Assembly (NCBI RefSeq): GCF_902150045.1
Contig: NZ_CABFVU010000003.1
Location: 744,001-808,000 of the forward strand
Direction: 5' to 3'
DNA: 64,000 nucleotides
From: Chitinophaga polysaccharea
GTDB taxonomy: Bacteria; Bacteroidota; Bacteroidia; Chitinophagales; Chitinophagaceae
Numbering within the stretch: the stretch's first letter is position 1; each line of letters begins with the position of its first letter. Both the position numbers and the translations under genes were made by a program. Shown in pieces: positions 1 to 8,605 of the stretch. The notes below the pieces were generated by a model that did not search any database, was not told the origin of the DNA, and worked only from the letters and a program-made list of their open reading frames with translations.

Positions 1-1191
1 ATCAATATTTTTGTACCCATATGTATAATCCACTCCCAGGCCGGTGCTTTTGGTTCCCTTTTTGGTAGTGATCAGGATTACGCCATTGGCGCCTTTACCA
101 CCGTACAAAGCAGCGGCGGTAGGGCCTTTCAGCACACTGATACTTTCAATATCCTCTGGGTTGATCATGTTGATAGGGCTACCAAAATCCTTTGGGGAGC
201 TGGTGTTGGAAGCATCCGCGTTGTTACCCGCATACATGGCGCTACCGGTGGGCGCATTGCGCACATCGTAAGGCCTTGCAAGGTCATTGGCCATAGGCAT
301 ACCATCTACGATGATCAGGGGCTGGTTATCGCCCTGGATGGTGTTGTTTCCACCAATTACGATACGGGTGGTACCGCCATCCACACCATTGGGGCTGGTA
401 ACATTTACACCGGCCATCTTTCCTGCCAGCGCGTTTACAATGTTGGGAGCATTAGACCTGGCCACTTCTCCTCCTTTCACTTCTTCCTGGGAGTAGCCCA
501 GTGTTCTTACATTTCTTTTGATGCCCAATGCCGTGATGGCTACTGCATCCAGCGAAGTGGCCGAAGCAGCCATTACTATATTGATCACGGAATTGGCGCC
601 TACTGTTACGCGTTGCTGTGCAAAACCAATAGATGAAAAGATCAGTACATCCCCTTCTTTTGCTTCCAGTTCAAAATGCCCGTCTACGTTCGTTACCGTT
701 CCTTTGTTGGTACCGGCCACCATGATATTCACCCCCGGCAATGCAGCGCCATCGCTGGATTTCACGGTTCCGCTGATCTTCTGGAAAAGCACATTCAACC
801 CTTCTATATTCATGCCGGCCTCGTTGCTTTTCTCTTTCTTCAATACTATCTGTTCGTTGATCACTTCAAACGTGATGTGCAGGGGATTGAGCAAACGTGG
901 TAAAAGCTCTCCCAGTTGCTCATCGCTGGCTTTCAGCGCCACACGCTGCCTGGTGGGCAATGTGCTGTTGTTGTAGGTAAAGTTCACGGCGGTTTTTTCC
1001 GTGATGGCCCGGAGGATATTACGCAGGTCTGTAGGCGGCATATTTAATGACACCTTTTTGCTCAGTACCTCCTGGGCATGCACATTCCGGCCGAAAGTGC
1101 AGGTGATCAGGCAGAGCAGAAAACCTATTTGTAGCAAAGTAACCCTCATAAAAAATATGACAGTCCGGTTGGAGTTTGCAATTTTGTGCAT
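1..1191 (-). CDS. SusC/RagA-type TonB-linked outer membrane protein, N-terminal part
   Basis: Only the first ~397 residues lie in the window; the gene continues beyond position 1. In order: a signal segment (LLQIGFLLCLITCTFG, then AQ cleavage-like site), an STN domain (about residues 45-100), a carboxypeptidase-regulatory-like beta-sandwich (GTVKSSDGAALPGVNI, about 120-200), the ALGIKRNVRTLGYS linker typical of SusC, and a TonB plug with MINPEDIESISVLKGPTAAALYG. The STN domain is the part that signals to a FecR-type anti-sigma factor, and the FecR gene lies directly upstream on the same strand, so this is likely the outer-membrane sensor/transporter of that circuit. Two in-frame ATGs are possible (1191 and 1149); the longer is chosen because such positively charged extensions are common in STN-type SusC proteins, but 1149 is equally credible. 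The substrate cannot be told. Confidence 0.93.
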   Translation of the reverse strand, partial: MHKIANSNRTVIFFMRVTLLQIGFLLCLITCTFGRNVHAQEVLSKKVSLNMPPTDLRNILRAITEKTAVNFTYNNSTLPTRQRVALKASDEQLGELLPRLLNPLHITFEVINEQIVLKKEKSNEAGMNIEGLNVLFQKISGTVKSSDGAALPGVNIMVAGTNKGTVTNVDGHFELEAKEGDVLIFSSIGFAQQRVTVGANSVINIVMAASATSLDAVAITALGIKRNVRTLGYSQEEVKGGEVARSNAPNIVNALAGKMAGVNVTSPNGVDGGTTRIVIGGNNTIQGDNQPLIIVDGMPMANDLARPYDVRNAPTGSAMYAGNNADASNTSSPKDFGSPINMINPEDIESISVLKGPTAAALYGGKGANGVILITTKKGTKSTGLGVDYTYGYKNID

Positions 1192-1241
1192 AACTTCAAG
1201 TGTTTTGTTGTGATTAATGAAAACGTTAGTGCGACAATTCC

Positions 1242-1315
1242 TTTCCTGTAGCAGTTGTCCAGACTTTACAGGAAAAAATTACAGGTGGCGGTGTTAGGGC
1301 ATCGCCACTTTTTTT
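1242..1315. terminator. two tandem hairpins between FecR and SusC genes
   Basis: A perfect 9-bp inverted repeat (TTTCCTGTA 1242-1250 with TACAGGAAA 1267-1275) is followed by a second 9-bp stem (GTGGCGGTG 1285-1293 with CATCGCCAC 1300-1308, one G-U pair) and seven T residues on the plus strand. On the minus strand, the sense of the flanking genes, the hairpins could attenuate or process the transcript between fecR and susC. Seen in sequence; the role is inferred. Confidence 0.5.
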
Positions 1316-1386
1316 GGTTGATAATTTCAGGTAAACTTAATAACAGTGAACATTTTAGCGGAATTACAAGTGAACAATACTTTTAA

Positions 1387-2466
1387 TTAACTGCAGGGCT
1401 TCCCGGTAATGTATACCTGGCCACCGCTGATCTTATAGCTGGCGTTAATGGCCGCACAGATTATTTTCAATTTATTTTCAAATGATTCATTCGTGATGGT
1501 AGTGGTGATCATGCACTTTCCAAACACTTCCTCGCTTGCATTTATTTTTATACTGTAAGCAGTTTCCATGGCGTGGAAAATATCCGTTACAGCAGTATTG
1601 TCGAATACGAAAGGTTTTGGTTGCACAGCAGGCTGCAGTTCCGCCAGCTCGCTGTTATCAAGTGAATCGGCAACAAAGGCCGAGGTGAGGGTATTAAAGC
1701 GGATCTTATGGTTAGGCGTTACCACGTAGCTGCGCTGTTTTTTATCGGCCAGGTTATACACGGCTATTTTGCCGGTTTTTACAGTTACCGTCAGACTTCC
1801 ATTTTCTTCAGACACCCTGAAACTTGTTCCCAGTACCCTGATCCCAACTTTTGGCGTATATACTATAAATGGTCTTGCCGCATCTTTTGCGATATCAAAA
1901 AAAGCTTCTCCTTTCAGGAATACTTCCCGTTTGTTTTGCAATAAAAACGCATCGTGCCGGATAGAGGCGCCGGCATTCAGCACTACGGTAGAACCATCTG
2001 TAAGCCATGCTACCTGGCTGGCATTGCTGGTATTGATGCGGGTAAGCTGCTCATTTTCCATATGGCTGTTCAGTGTTGCAGCTACCGGTGTTTGGTTGTC
2101 TTTTTTCAGGTAGATGGCTACCAGCGCTATTCCTGCCAGCGCTGCAGCCGCTGCGCCCAACCACCTGTAACGGCCCATGCCTCTTATACGGGCAGGCGTT
2201 TCTTCCACTGCAGGGCGCTCTTCTTCCATATGCCTGTCAAGACTGGCATACAGCTCTTCCAGCATAGCTTCATCTACTGCAGGTTGTGGCACTTTAGCCA
2301 ATGCAGCTACCATATCACGGGCCTTTTCAACATCCCTCACCCTTTCCGGATGGGCCATCATCCACTGCTCCCAGCGGGCAGTGCTGGCATCGTCCGGGCG
2401 CAATACCCATTGAACAAAACTATCGTCCCTGATGAACTCCCAGGTATCCTCTCCAAAATGCTTCAT
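1387..2466 (-). CDS. FecR family anti-sigma factor
   Basis: A 359-residue inner-membrane regulator. The N-terminal cytoplasmic part (about 1-110) contains the anti-sigma region (FVQWVLRPDDASTARWEQWM), a single transmembrane helix follows (WLGAAAAALAGIALVAIYL, about 120-140), then the periplasmic FecR domain (TDGSTVVLNAGASIRHD, KREVFLKGEAFFDIAKD, VLGTSFRVSE) and a C-terminal DUF4974 region (FDNTAVTDIFHAMETAYSIKI). Length and domain order are normal for the Bacteroidota family. It sits between the sigma gene upstream and the STN-containing SusC downstream, the standard order of a cell-surface signalling cassette in which the SusC STN domain signals through FecR to release the sigma factor. Confidence 0.95.
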   Translation of the reverse strand: MKHFGEDTWEFIRDDSFVQWVLRPDDASTARWEQWMMAHPERVRDVEKARDMVAALAKVPQPAVDEAMLEELYASLDRHMEEERPAVEETPARIRGMGRYRWLGAAAAALAGIALVAIYLKKDNQTPVAATLNSHMENEQLTRINTSNASQVAWLTDGSTVVLNAGASIRHDAFLLQNKREVFLKGEAFFDIAKDAARPFIVYTPKVGIRVLGTSFRVSEENGSLTVTVKTGKIAVYNLADKKQRSYVVTPNHKIRFNTLTSAFVADSLDNSELAELQPAVQPKPFVFDNTAVTDIFHAMETAYSIKINASEEVFGKCMITTTITNESFENKLKIICAAINASYKISGGQVYITGKPCS

Positions 2467-2704
2467 GCAGCTGTTTTTTAAGCGGCAATCAGTTGCCCTT
2501 TAAATGTAAATGACAGAGATGCTCATTTTATACTCAAAAAAAATAAAGTTTTTTTAACAGTGTTGTTTTTGTTGGTACAGATACTTCCCTGATACCTCTC
2601 TGATACTTAGGAGTCGTTTATGTGTAGTACTCATCATATAGTCCTTATACACTCGTCATACTGTGACGAGGCATTAATGATGCCCCCATTTCCCGGTACG
2701 AGAT

Positions 2705-2754
2705 CCGGCAATAAGCGGTAAAACCGGCGGATTGATTTTGCCGCCTATTGCCCG
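2705..2754 (-). terminator. large two-tier hairpin downstream of the sigma gene
   Basis: Outer arms GGCAATA (2707-2713) and TATTGCC (2746-2752) pair perfectly around an inner GGCGG/CCGCC stem (2726-2730 with 2741-2745). Read on the minus strand the inner stem is followed by GGTTTT. It lies in the 324-bp gap between the sigma and FecR genes, which otherwise holds no coding sequence, so it may terminate or attenuate transcription between them. Confidence 0.45.
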
Positions 2755-2790
2755 GGTGGTAATTTAGCAGTGGACTTTATTCTTATTGAA

Positions 2791-3402
2791 TCAGAAAAAG
2801 AGATAGAAGGTTTCCAGCAGGCGCCGGGCAAACGGGGTGGTTTCCAGCGTTTCTTTGATACGGCCAAGGGCGTTATAAAGGAGGTTGCTTACAGACTGGT
2901 ACTTCATGTGCATCAGTTCCGCGATCTGGGCATTGGTAAAGCCCATATAAAAACGCAGCGTGATAATTTCCTGCTGCCGCCGCGATAATTTCTTAATGGC
3001 ATTATCCAGCAGTATACTGCGGGAATCACTGATTTCGGCGTCAATGATCCTTTCTTCCACGGTAGATTCCACCTGGAGATGTTCGTGAAGGAATTTATCC
3101 TGCTTATCGGTAACGGAGCGGTATTGATAGTTGGCCCGGATCAGTTTATATCTCAGGCTGCGGCATAGGTAAAACCGGATGGCCACTTCTTCACTAACAG
3201 TGTCCCTGCTGTTCCATATCTCTATAAAAAGATCATGGATGATGTCTTTCAGCTTTTCCTGGTCGGCACAAAACCTGGATCCATACTGGAACAGGTGCCT
3301 GGTATATTCGCGGTAAATCAGCGTAAAAGCAGCTTTATCGCCACCTTTAAATCGCTTCCATAAAGCAGCGTCCTCAAAACAAACGTCTTTCTTTGCAGGC
3401 AT
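2791..3402 (-). CDS. ECF RNA polymerase sigma-70 factor (FecI-like)
   Basis: A 203-residue sigma factor of the Bacteroidota ECF type. Region 2 is at about residues 15-90 (FTLIYREYTRHLFQYGSRF, IIHDLFIEIWNSRD) and region 4 at about 130-190 (KKLSRRQQEIITLRFYMGF then TNAQIAELMHMKYQSVSNLL, the helix-turn-helix). The FecR anti-sigma gene and an STN-type SusC gene follow on the same strand, so it probably transcribes the SusC operon when that receptor is occupied. The start is the ATG at 3402; no closely overlapping upstream gene argues for another. Confidence 0.95.
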   Translation of the reverse strand: MPAKKDVCFEDAALWKRFKGGDKAAFTLIYREYTRHLFQYGSRFCADQEKLKDIIHDLFIEIWNSRDTVSEEVAIRFYLCRSLRYKLIRANYQYRSVTDKQDKFLHEHLQVESTVEERIIDAEISDSRSILLDNAIKKLSRRQQEIITLRFYMGFTNAQIAELMHMKYQSVSNLLYNALGRIKETLETTPFARRLLETFYLFF

Positions 3403-3594
3403 GCGTGGATCTTTTACGGCAAAACTGATGCTGGTATCAATTGGGTTGGCTAAAATTTTTGGATGTACCCGAAATGTAAATATTTTTTGTCAATCAATCA
3501 AAAATCATTCAAATACCATAAAGGAAATACATAAAAATACCAGTAAAACACCCCTGCCCTCCCGGTTTTTAATTGTCCAATATACACCTGAAAA

Positions 3595-3626
3595 CAATAA
3601 GGCGCCAAAAAAATAGCGCCTTATTG
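3595..3626. repeat. perfect 11-bp inverted repeat
   Basis: CAATAAGGCGC (3595-3605) and GCGCCTTATTG (3616-3626) form a perfect stem with a 10-nt A-rich loop, in the 436-bp gap between the divergent sigma (minus) and acyl-CoA synthetase (plus) genes. It ends no recognised gene, so a terminator of an unseen transcript, an operator or a relic repeat are all possible. The rest of the gap shows no convincing gene: an 84-codon minus-strand frame crosses the hairpin and has no recognisable features. Confidence 0.5.
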
Positions 3627-3838
3627 TATCAGCTGTTTTCAGGAAAGAATTATGACGTAACCGTAATAACTGCTTCTTTATAAACGGATATACCGAAGTA
3701 TTGGCTACTTCAAATACTTTAAGCAGCTGTTTTCCCACCTGGAAAAGAAAACAATCCACCGCTTTTTTACTTCTTTGGCGAAGCGAAGTTTCATACCGGT
3801 TTTTTAGTATATTTAAAGAACATCCTTAATTTTCACGT

Positions 3839-5635
3839 ATGAACAATGTTTCCAAGAGTAGGCTTTTTGATGCGGTTGCCTGGCAGTTGGCCAAATTCCC
3901 TAAACCTGATATGTTGGCGGCTAAAGTTGACGGACAATGGAAAACCTATGACACTGCCGCCGTCAGTGAAATCGTAAACCGGTACAGCGCGGGTTTGTTA
4001 CAGCTGGGTATTGGTGGCAACGACTTTACCCCCGAAGGCGCCGATAAAATTGCTATCATCAGCAACAACCGCCCGGAATGGATTTTCACGGACCTGGCCG
4101 TGCAGCAAACAGGGGCCGTACTGGTACCTATCTATCCCACAACCAATCCCGCTGAATTGCAGTTTATCCTGAAAGATGCCGCGGTGAAATATATGTTCGT
4201 GAGCAGCAGGGAATTGCTGGATAAGGTAAACAGCATACGGGAAGGGATTCCGTCTTTACAACATGTTTATACATTCGATGAAATACCCGGCGCCACACAC
4301 TGGTCGGTTATTCCGGCACAGGCCACCCCAGAGCTGCTGCAACAGGTGGAACAAATAAAAGCAGGTATTGATCCCGGCCACCTGGCTACCATTATTTATA
4401 CATCCGGTACCACTGGTACCCCCAAAGGGGTGATGCTTACGCACAGTAATATTGTGTCGAATGCTTTTTTATCCAAAGAAAGTTTTCCGTTTGAAGATGC
4501 TCCGCAACCCAGTAAGGTACTGAGCTTTTTGCCTTTGAATCATATTTTTGAAAAGTGCGTGACCTATATCTACCTGTTCAGCGGCATCAGCATTTATTAT
4601 GCAGAAAGTATGGACACGCTCAGCGCCAACCTGAAAGAGATCGGGCCTGATGGATTTACTACCGTTCCCCGTCTCCTCGAAAAAGTATTTGAAAAAATTA
4701 TGGCTACCGGCAGCGGGTTAACCGGCATTAAACGTAAACTGTTTTTCTGGGCGGTATCCCTTGCAGGGAAATACGATAATAACATCAGCGGCGGGGCGTG
4801 GTACAACCTGCAGCTGGCCATTGCCAATAAACTTATATTCAGCAAATGGCGGCAGGCACTGGGCAACAACATCCGGTTTATAGTAACCGGTGGCGCTGCC
4901 TGCCAGGAAAAACTGCTGCGCATTTTTAACGCTGCACGCATCCCCGTGTATGAAGGCTACGGCCCTACAGAAAACAGCCCCGTTATTTGTGTGAACCGTA
5001 AAACACCAGGCGATACAAAGTTTGGTACCGTAGGACCGCCTATCAATGGTATTGAAGTAAAGCTGGCCGAAGATGGAGAAATATGTGTGAAGGGGCCTTC
5101 CGTTATGAAAGGCTATTACAAACGCCCCGACCTTACCGCTGAAACCGTGATTGATGGCTGGTTGCACACCGGTGATATCGGATTATGGGTAGATAATAAA
5201 TTCCTGAAGATCACCGACCGCAAGAAAGAACTGTTTAAAACCAGCGGTGGAAAATACGTGGCCCCACAGCCAATTGAAAATAAATTCAAGGAAAGCCCTT
5301 TTATAGAACAGATCATGGTAGTGGGCGCCGGGGAAAAGTTTACAGGCGCATTGATTGTTCCTGCTTTTACTTACCTGAAATACTGGATGAACCAGCAGAA
5401 CATTCCTTTCAGTACCAATGAAGCGGCAGTAGAAAACCCGAAGGTATTAGCGATGTACCAACAGGTAGTGGACAATTACAACCAGCATTTTAACCATGTA
5501 GAGCAAATCAAAAAGTTTGAACTGCTCACGGAAGAATGGAGTATTGCCGGTGGTGAAATGACGCCCAAGCTCAGTTTGAAAAGAAAGGTGGTGACGGAGA
5601 AATTTAAAGATGTGATCGCAAAGATTTACAGTTAG
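3839..5635 (+). CDS. AMP-dependent long-chain acyl-CoA synthetase
   Basis: A 598-residue ANL-superfamily enzyme that adenylates a fatty acid and transfers it to CoA; cytoplasmic or membrane-associated. Visible motifs are the phosphate-binding loop IIYTSGTTGTPKGVMLTH (about residue 188), the adenine motif GYGPTENSP (about 376), the GWLHTGDIG motif with its ATP-contacting Asp (about 440), and TDRKKELFKTSGGKYVAP carrying the hinge region (about 455). Length and motif order match bacterial long-chain (FadD15-like) synthetases. It is transcribed alone and converges on the DedA gene with a 4-bp overlap of stop regions. A TATATTTA sequence about 25 bp upstream of the ATG resembles a -7 element. Chain-length preference cannot be judged. 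Confidence 0.95.
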   Translation: MNNVSKSRLFDAVAWQLAKFPKPDMLAAKVDGQWKTYDTAAVSEIVNRYSAGLLQLGIGGNDFTPEGADKIAIISNNRPEWIFTDLAVQQTGAVLVPIYPTTNPAELQFILKDAAVKYMFVSSRELLDKVNSIREGIPSLQHVYTFDEIPGATHWSVIPAQATPELLQQVEQIKAGIDPGHLATIIYTSGTTGTPKGVMLTHSNIVSNAFLSKESFPFEDAPQPSKVLSFLPLNHIFEKCVTYIYLFSGISIYYAESMDTLSANLKEIGPDGFTTVPRLLEKVFEKIMATGSGLTGIKRKLFFWAVSLAGKYDNNISGGAWYNLQLAIANKLIFSKWRQALGNNIRFIVTGGAACQEKLLRIFNAARIPVYEGYGPTENSPVICVNRKTPGDTKFGTVGPPINGIEVKLAEDGEICVKGPSVMKGYYKRPDLTAETVIDGWLHTGDIGLWVDNKFLKITDRKKELFKTSGGKYVAPQPIENKFKESPFIEQIMVVGAGEKFTGALIVPAFTYLKYWMNQQNIPFSTNEAAVENPKVLAMYQQVVDNYNQHFNHVEQIKKFELLTEEWSIAGGEMTPKLSLKRKVVTEKFKDVIAKIYS

Positions 5636-6228
5636 GAAGATGATTTCCGGAATTCCTTTACAATGCGGATCACTACGGGAACCGTTACTGTAACGATAAT
5701 CACCGCAATAAAATATTTGAGATAAGGTTTCAGGAACGGCATACTTCCAATAAGGTAGCCAACCAGCGTAAAGCTGAAAGTATAGGCAATGGAGCCAATG
5801 GTTACAAATAAAAGGAAGCGGCGGAAATCCAGTTTGATCATTCCTGCAACAATTGGCGCAAACGTACGGATAAGGGGAAGGAAAACCCCTGCCGTAAGCG
5901 CGGTGGTGCCATATTTTTTATAAAAGGTTTCGGCAGATACCAGGTATTGCCGGCGAAAGATCCCCGAATCTTTTTTATTTTTAAGCAGGTGTCCGGTGGT
6001 CCGTCCGAACCAGTACCCGGTGGCATTGCCTGCTATCGCAGCAACGGCGCACAATGCGCAAATCACCAGCACATTATTATCAAAGCTTCCTGATGCCGCC
6101 AGTACGCCGGCGGTAAACATAAACCCTCCGCTTGGGAGGAAGAAGCAGAAAAACAATCCTGTTTGTCCGAATACAGATAGGCATACAATGAACAGCCCTC
6201 CATAGCTGATCCACGATTCAGCATCCAT
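5632..6228 (-). CDS. DedA family (VTT domain) membrane protein
   Basis: A 198-residue integral membrane protein with the VTT/SNARE-associated fold. Hydrophobic segments lie at about 10-32, 45-65, 130-155 and 168-188, with the family signatures FFCFFLPSGGFMFTAG near the N terminus, GYWFGRTTG, and the conserved re-entrant stretch FLPLIRTFAPIVAGM (about 114-128). DedA proteins are implicated in lipid flipping and envelope homeostasis; the specific role here is unknown. The 3' end overlaps the convergent acyl-CoA synthetase gene by 4 bp. Confidence 0.93.
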   Translation of the reverse strand: MDAESWISYGGLFIVCLSVFGQTGLFFCFFLPSGGFMFTAGVLAASGSFDNNVLVICALCAVAAIAGNATGYWFGRTTGHLLKNKKDSGIFRRQYLVSAETFYKKYGTTALTAGVFLPLIRTFAPIVAGMIKLDFRRFLLFVTIGSIAYTFSFTLVGYLIGSMPFLKPYLKYFIAVIIVTVTVPVVIRIVKEFRKSSS

Positions 6229-6296
6229 AGTTTATTGTTTTAAGAGTTGCCGGATGCCTCAGCACCAGTAACGCGAATATTAGGTCATCTTCCTGC

Positions 6297-6323
6297 TGAC
6301 AGGCCATCAATGCTGGCCTGTCA
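6297..6323. repeat. 10-bp perfect inverted repeat upstream of the dedA-like gene
   Basis: TGACAGGCCA (6297-6306) and TGGCCTGTCA (6314-6323) are separated by 7 nt. It lies in the 240-bp divergent gap between the DedA gene (minus) and the haloperoxidase-like gene (plus), a position suitable for an operator or a cruciform. No T-tract adjoins it, so it is not an obvious terminator. Confidence 0.45.
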
Positions 6324-6468
6324 AAATTACTGCGGGTAATTTACAATTAAAACTTTTATACTTTGAAAAATGCATTCACTACGCGGATTGGCTGCGTAAA
6401 GAGGGGGTAATTTGGTGGTATTGTTTGTAACCATACATGTATAACCTTAAAAAGTAAAAAGTAAAAAA

Positions 6469-7824
6469 ATGAAAACCTATTGTTTGTTAGCCCGTACTGT
6501 TGCTTTCTTTTTTGTGGCTGGTATGATAGCCTGTAAAAAAAATGATGCCCTGGTTCAAAGTATCCCGGGCACGCCCACAGCAGTAGCAGCTCGTACGCTG
6601 CTGGCCGGTGGGGATGTAGCCGTTCCTGTTTCCTGGTACCAACTGGAACTGAAGCTGATAAAGGAAACACCGGGGTTTAGTCCGCCGGTTGCTGCCAGGG
6701 CTATTGCCTATACCGGTATCACGCTCCGGGAGGCAGTACTGGGCGGTATGAACGGGGCGCCTTCCCTGGCGGGTCAGCTGAATGGCCTCCGTCGTTTGCC
6801 CGCACCGGAATGGGGAAAAAGATATAACTGGGTTATTGCCGGCAACAGCGCTATGGCCCGTATCATCAGGAACCTGTTCCCCAATGCAAGCAGTGAAAAC
6901 CTTGGCCTGGTGGCACAACTGGAAAGTGATAACCTGCAGGCGCATGCAGACAGTTGTTCGCCGGAAGTGGTGAGCCGCTCCATTCTTTATGGCCAGTCAA
7001 TTGCCAATGCCATTTATCAATGGTCCGCTTCAGATGGCGGTAAAGACGGGTATCTGAACAATTTCCCCACAGATTATATTCCGCCTGTTGGTCCGGGCTA
7101 CTGGGTGCCTACACCACCGCTCTTCCAGCGGGCAATGTTACCTTACTGGGGAAAGAACCGTCCCATCGTTAAATTCACGGCATCGGATTCAGCCAATATT
7201 CCGCCACCCGCTTTCTCAACAGATACAGCCAGCGCATTTTACAAAGCAGCCTATTTTGTTTACAGGAAAGGACAAACACTTACACCGGAAGAAACCCTGA
7301 TTGCCCAATACTGGGCAGATGGCGGTGGCACCTTCACTCCTCCCGGGCACCTGATAGCCCTCACCACACAGCTGGTAACAGAGCAGCAGCTGAGTCTGGG
7401 CCAGGCAGCCAACCTCTTTGCACAGGTGGGGATAGGCCTGAACGATGCGGGGATCCTTTGCTGGAAATATAAATACCGGTACAACCTGGTGCGCCCTATT
7501 TCGTATATCCGTTCACGTATAGACAGCAGCTGGGCGCCACTTATAGGTACTCCTCCTTTCCCGTCGTATACATCGGGGCATGCCTCCTTTACCAGTGCGA
7601 CAGGCAACATCCTGGCAGCGCGTTTTGGCAGTGGCTTTTCTTTTACAGACAAACAAAAGGTACCGGAAGGCTTTGCACCACGTTCTTTCAGCAGCTTCTC
7701 ACAAATGATCAATGAAGCTTCTATTTCCAGGGTATACGGTGGAATTCATTATGAATACGATAGTGAAACCGGTAAGCTCACGGCAAAAAGCCTCGCACAA
7801 AGAATACTGTCATTAAATTATTAA
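6469..7824 (+). CDS. vanadium-dependent haloperoxidase / PAP2-type lipoprotein
   Basis: 451 residues. A lipoprotein signal (VAFFFVAGMIACKKN, lipobox Cys about residue 22) suggests membrane anchoring after export. The C-terminal half carries the vanadate/phosphate-binding signatures of the PAP2-haloperoxidase superfamily: PSYTSGHASFTSATGN (the SGH motif, about 364) and SRVYGGIHYEYD (about 418). KYRYNLVRPISYIR supplies the first K-x6-RP motif. These are the residues that bind vanadate in haloperoxidases and phosphate in acid phosphatases, so catalysis cannot be assigned between the two from sequence alone. Bacteroidota have many such lipoprotein paralogues of unknown substrate. It is monocistronic and followed by a palindromic element shared with the convergent gene. 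Confidence 0.9.
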   Translation: MKTYCLLARTVAFFFVAGMIACKKNDALVQSIPGTPTAVAARTLLAGGDVAVPVSWYQLELKLIKETPGFSPPVAARAIAYTGITLREAVLGGMNGAPSLAGQLNGLRRLPAPEWGKRYNWVIAGNSAMARIIRNLFPNASSENLGLVAQLESDNLQAHADSCSPEVVSRSILYGQSIANAIYQWSASDGGKDGYLNNFPTDYIPPVGPGYWVPTPPLFQRAMLPYWGKNRPIVKFTASDSANIPPPAFSTDTASAFYKAAYFVYRKGQTLTPEETLIAQYWADGGGTFTPPGHLIALTTQLVTEQQLSLGQAANLFAQVGIGLNDAGILCWKYKYRYNLVRPISYIRSRIDSSWAPLIGTPPFPSYTSGHASFTSATGNILAARFGSGFSFTDKQKVPEGFAPRSFSSFSQMINEASISRVYGGIHYEYDSETGKLTAKSLAQRILSLNY

Positions 7825-7876
7825 CCCAGTCAGCGCAGCTTGCATTATTGTATGCTCCGATCTGTGCCAGAATGAG

Positions 7877-7995
7877 AAAGGGGCTGTATCAAAAGTAATC
7901 TGAAGGTCCTGAGAATTATTGCGTAAACGAAAATTCTTTCCATCAGGTACCCGAATAAAATCGAGTAAAAATCACTTTTGATACAGTCCCTTCTT
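7877..7995. repeat. ~119-bp palindromic repeat element, copy A (MITE-like or bidirectional terminator)
   Basis: Terminal inverted repeats AAAGGGGCTGTATCAAAAGT (7877-7896) and ACTTTTGATACAGTCCCTTC (7974-7993) differ by one substitution and one 1-nt indel. The interior (GAGAAT, ACGAAAATT, GGTACCCGA, TAAAATCG, GTAAAA in that order) is shared with copy B at 18538-18652. It fills the gap between two convergent genes and could serve both as terminator. It is too small to encode a transposase. Confidence 0.7.
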
Positions 7996-8024
7996 TCCTT
8001 TACTAACCCTACCCAGGGAAGCAT

Positions 8025-8594
8025 TTAAAATTCAATGTCGTCTGCTACGTTCCCTCCCTGCTTTTCGGCAAACAGTTGCTGATACTTCGCCTGGTAAGCT
8101 GCCTGCCTTGCATTGTACCCGGCGTAATCAGCCTGGATATCCCGGTGGATCTGGTCATTCCACATAGAAGCTGCCACCTGGAAATCGCCAAGAGGAATCC
8201 CATACTTATCCATGATCCATTGCGCACCATCCAGGCCGTAATCGTAGGCCACCTGCCTGGCTACTTCCAGCTCCTGGTAGAAATCCTTGTCTGCCTTGAT
8301 CTTTTCAATATTGCCCGCGCCTTCTGCAGATGTTTCCGCTTTTAAACCACTGAACTTCGGATGCTGATCCGCCTGGCCAAAATACTGGCCAAAGAGCGTC
8401 ACAATATGAAAAGTAGGATCCTGCTTCATACGTTCAGGCCAAAGCAGGTTAGCCTCCTGCCAAACAGGTAGCTCTACCCCCAGTGCTTTTGCTACATCGT
8501 CTTCACTAAGACCGCTACCCAGTTTTGCACAGGCAGCACTGTAATCTTCTAATGTAATACCATGAATTGGTTCTAATAATGGATTGCCAGACAT
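8025..8594 (-). CDS. hypothetical protein, last gene of the SPFH/zinc-ribbon operon
   Basis: 189 residues, soluble, no signal peptide or membrane segment; family not recognised with certainty. It is rich in Asp, Glu, Ala and Gln, with helical stretches such as FYQELEVARQVAYDYGLDG and a Gln-rich C terminus. Repeated W/D patterns (LPVWQEANLLWPERM; AQWIMDKYGIPLGDF; ASMWNDQI) suggest a helical repeat-like fold. It lies 11 bp downstream of the zinc-ribbon gene on the same strand, so it is probably co-transcribed with the six genes upstream and may act with the SPFH protein. The 3' end faces palindromic element A. Confidence 0.75.
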   Translation of the reverse strand: MSGNPLLEPIHGITLEDYSAACAKLGSGLSEDDVAKALGVELPVWQEANLLWPERMKQDPTFHIVTLFGQYFGQADQHPKFSGLKAETSAEGAGNIEKIKADKDFYQELEVARQVAYDYGLDGAQWIMDKYGIPLGDFQVAASMWNDQIHRDIQADYAGYNARQAAYQAKYQQLFAEKQGGNVADDIEF

Positions 8595-8605
8595 ATCGTT
8601 ATTGT

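Noticed and set aside
2580-2640. GTAG motif in the sigma-FecR gap as another copy of the operator
   Set aside because: A single GTAG without the 11-22-11 spacing.
3505-3759. 84-codon minus-strand frame between the sigma and acyl-CoA synthetase genes
   Set aside because: It crosses a perfect hairpin, has no recognisable domain and no supporting context; treated as non-coding.
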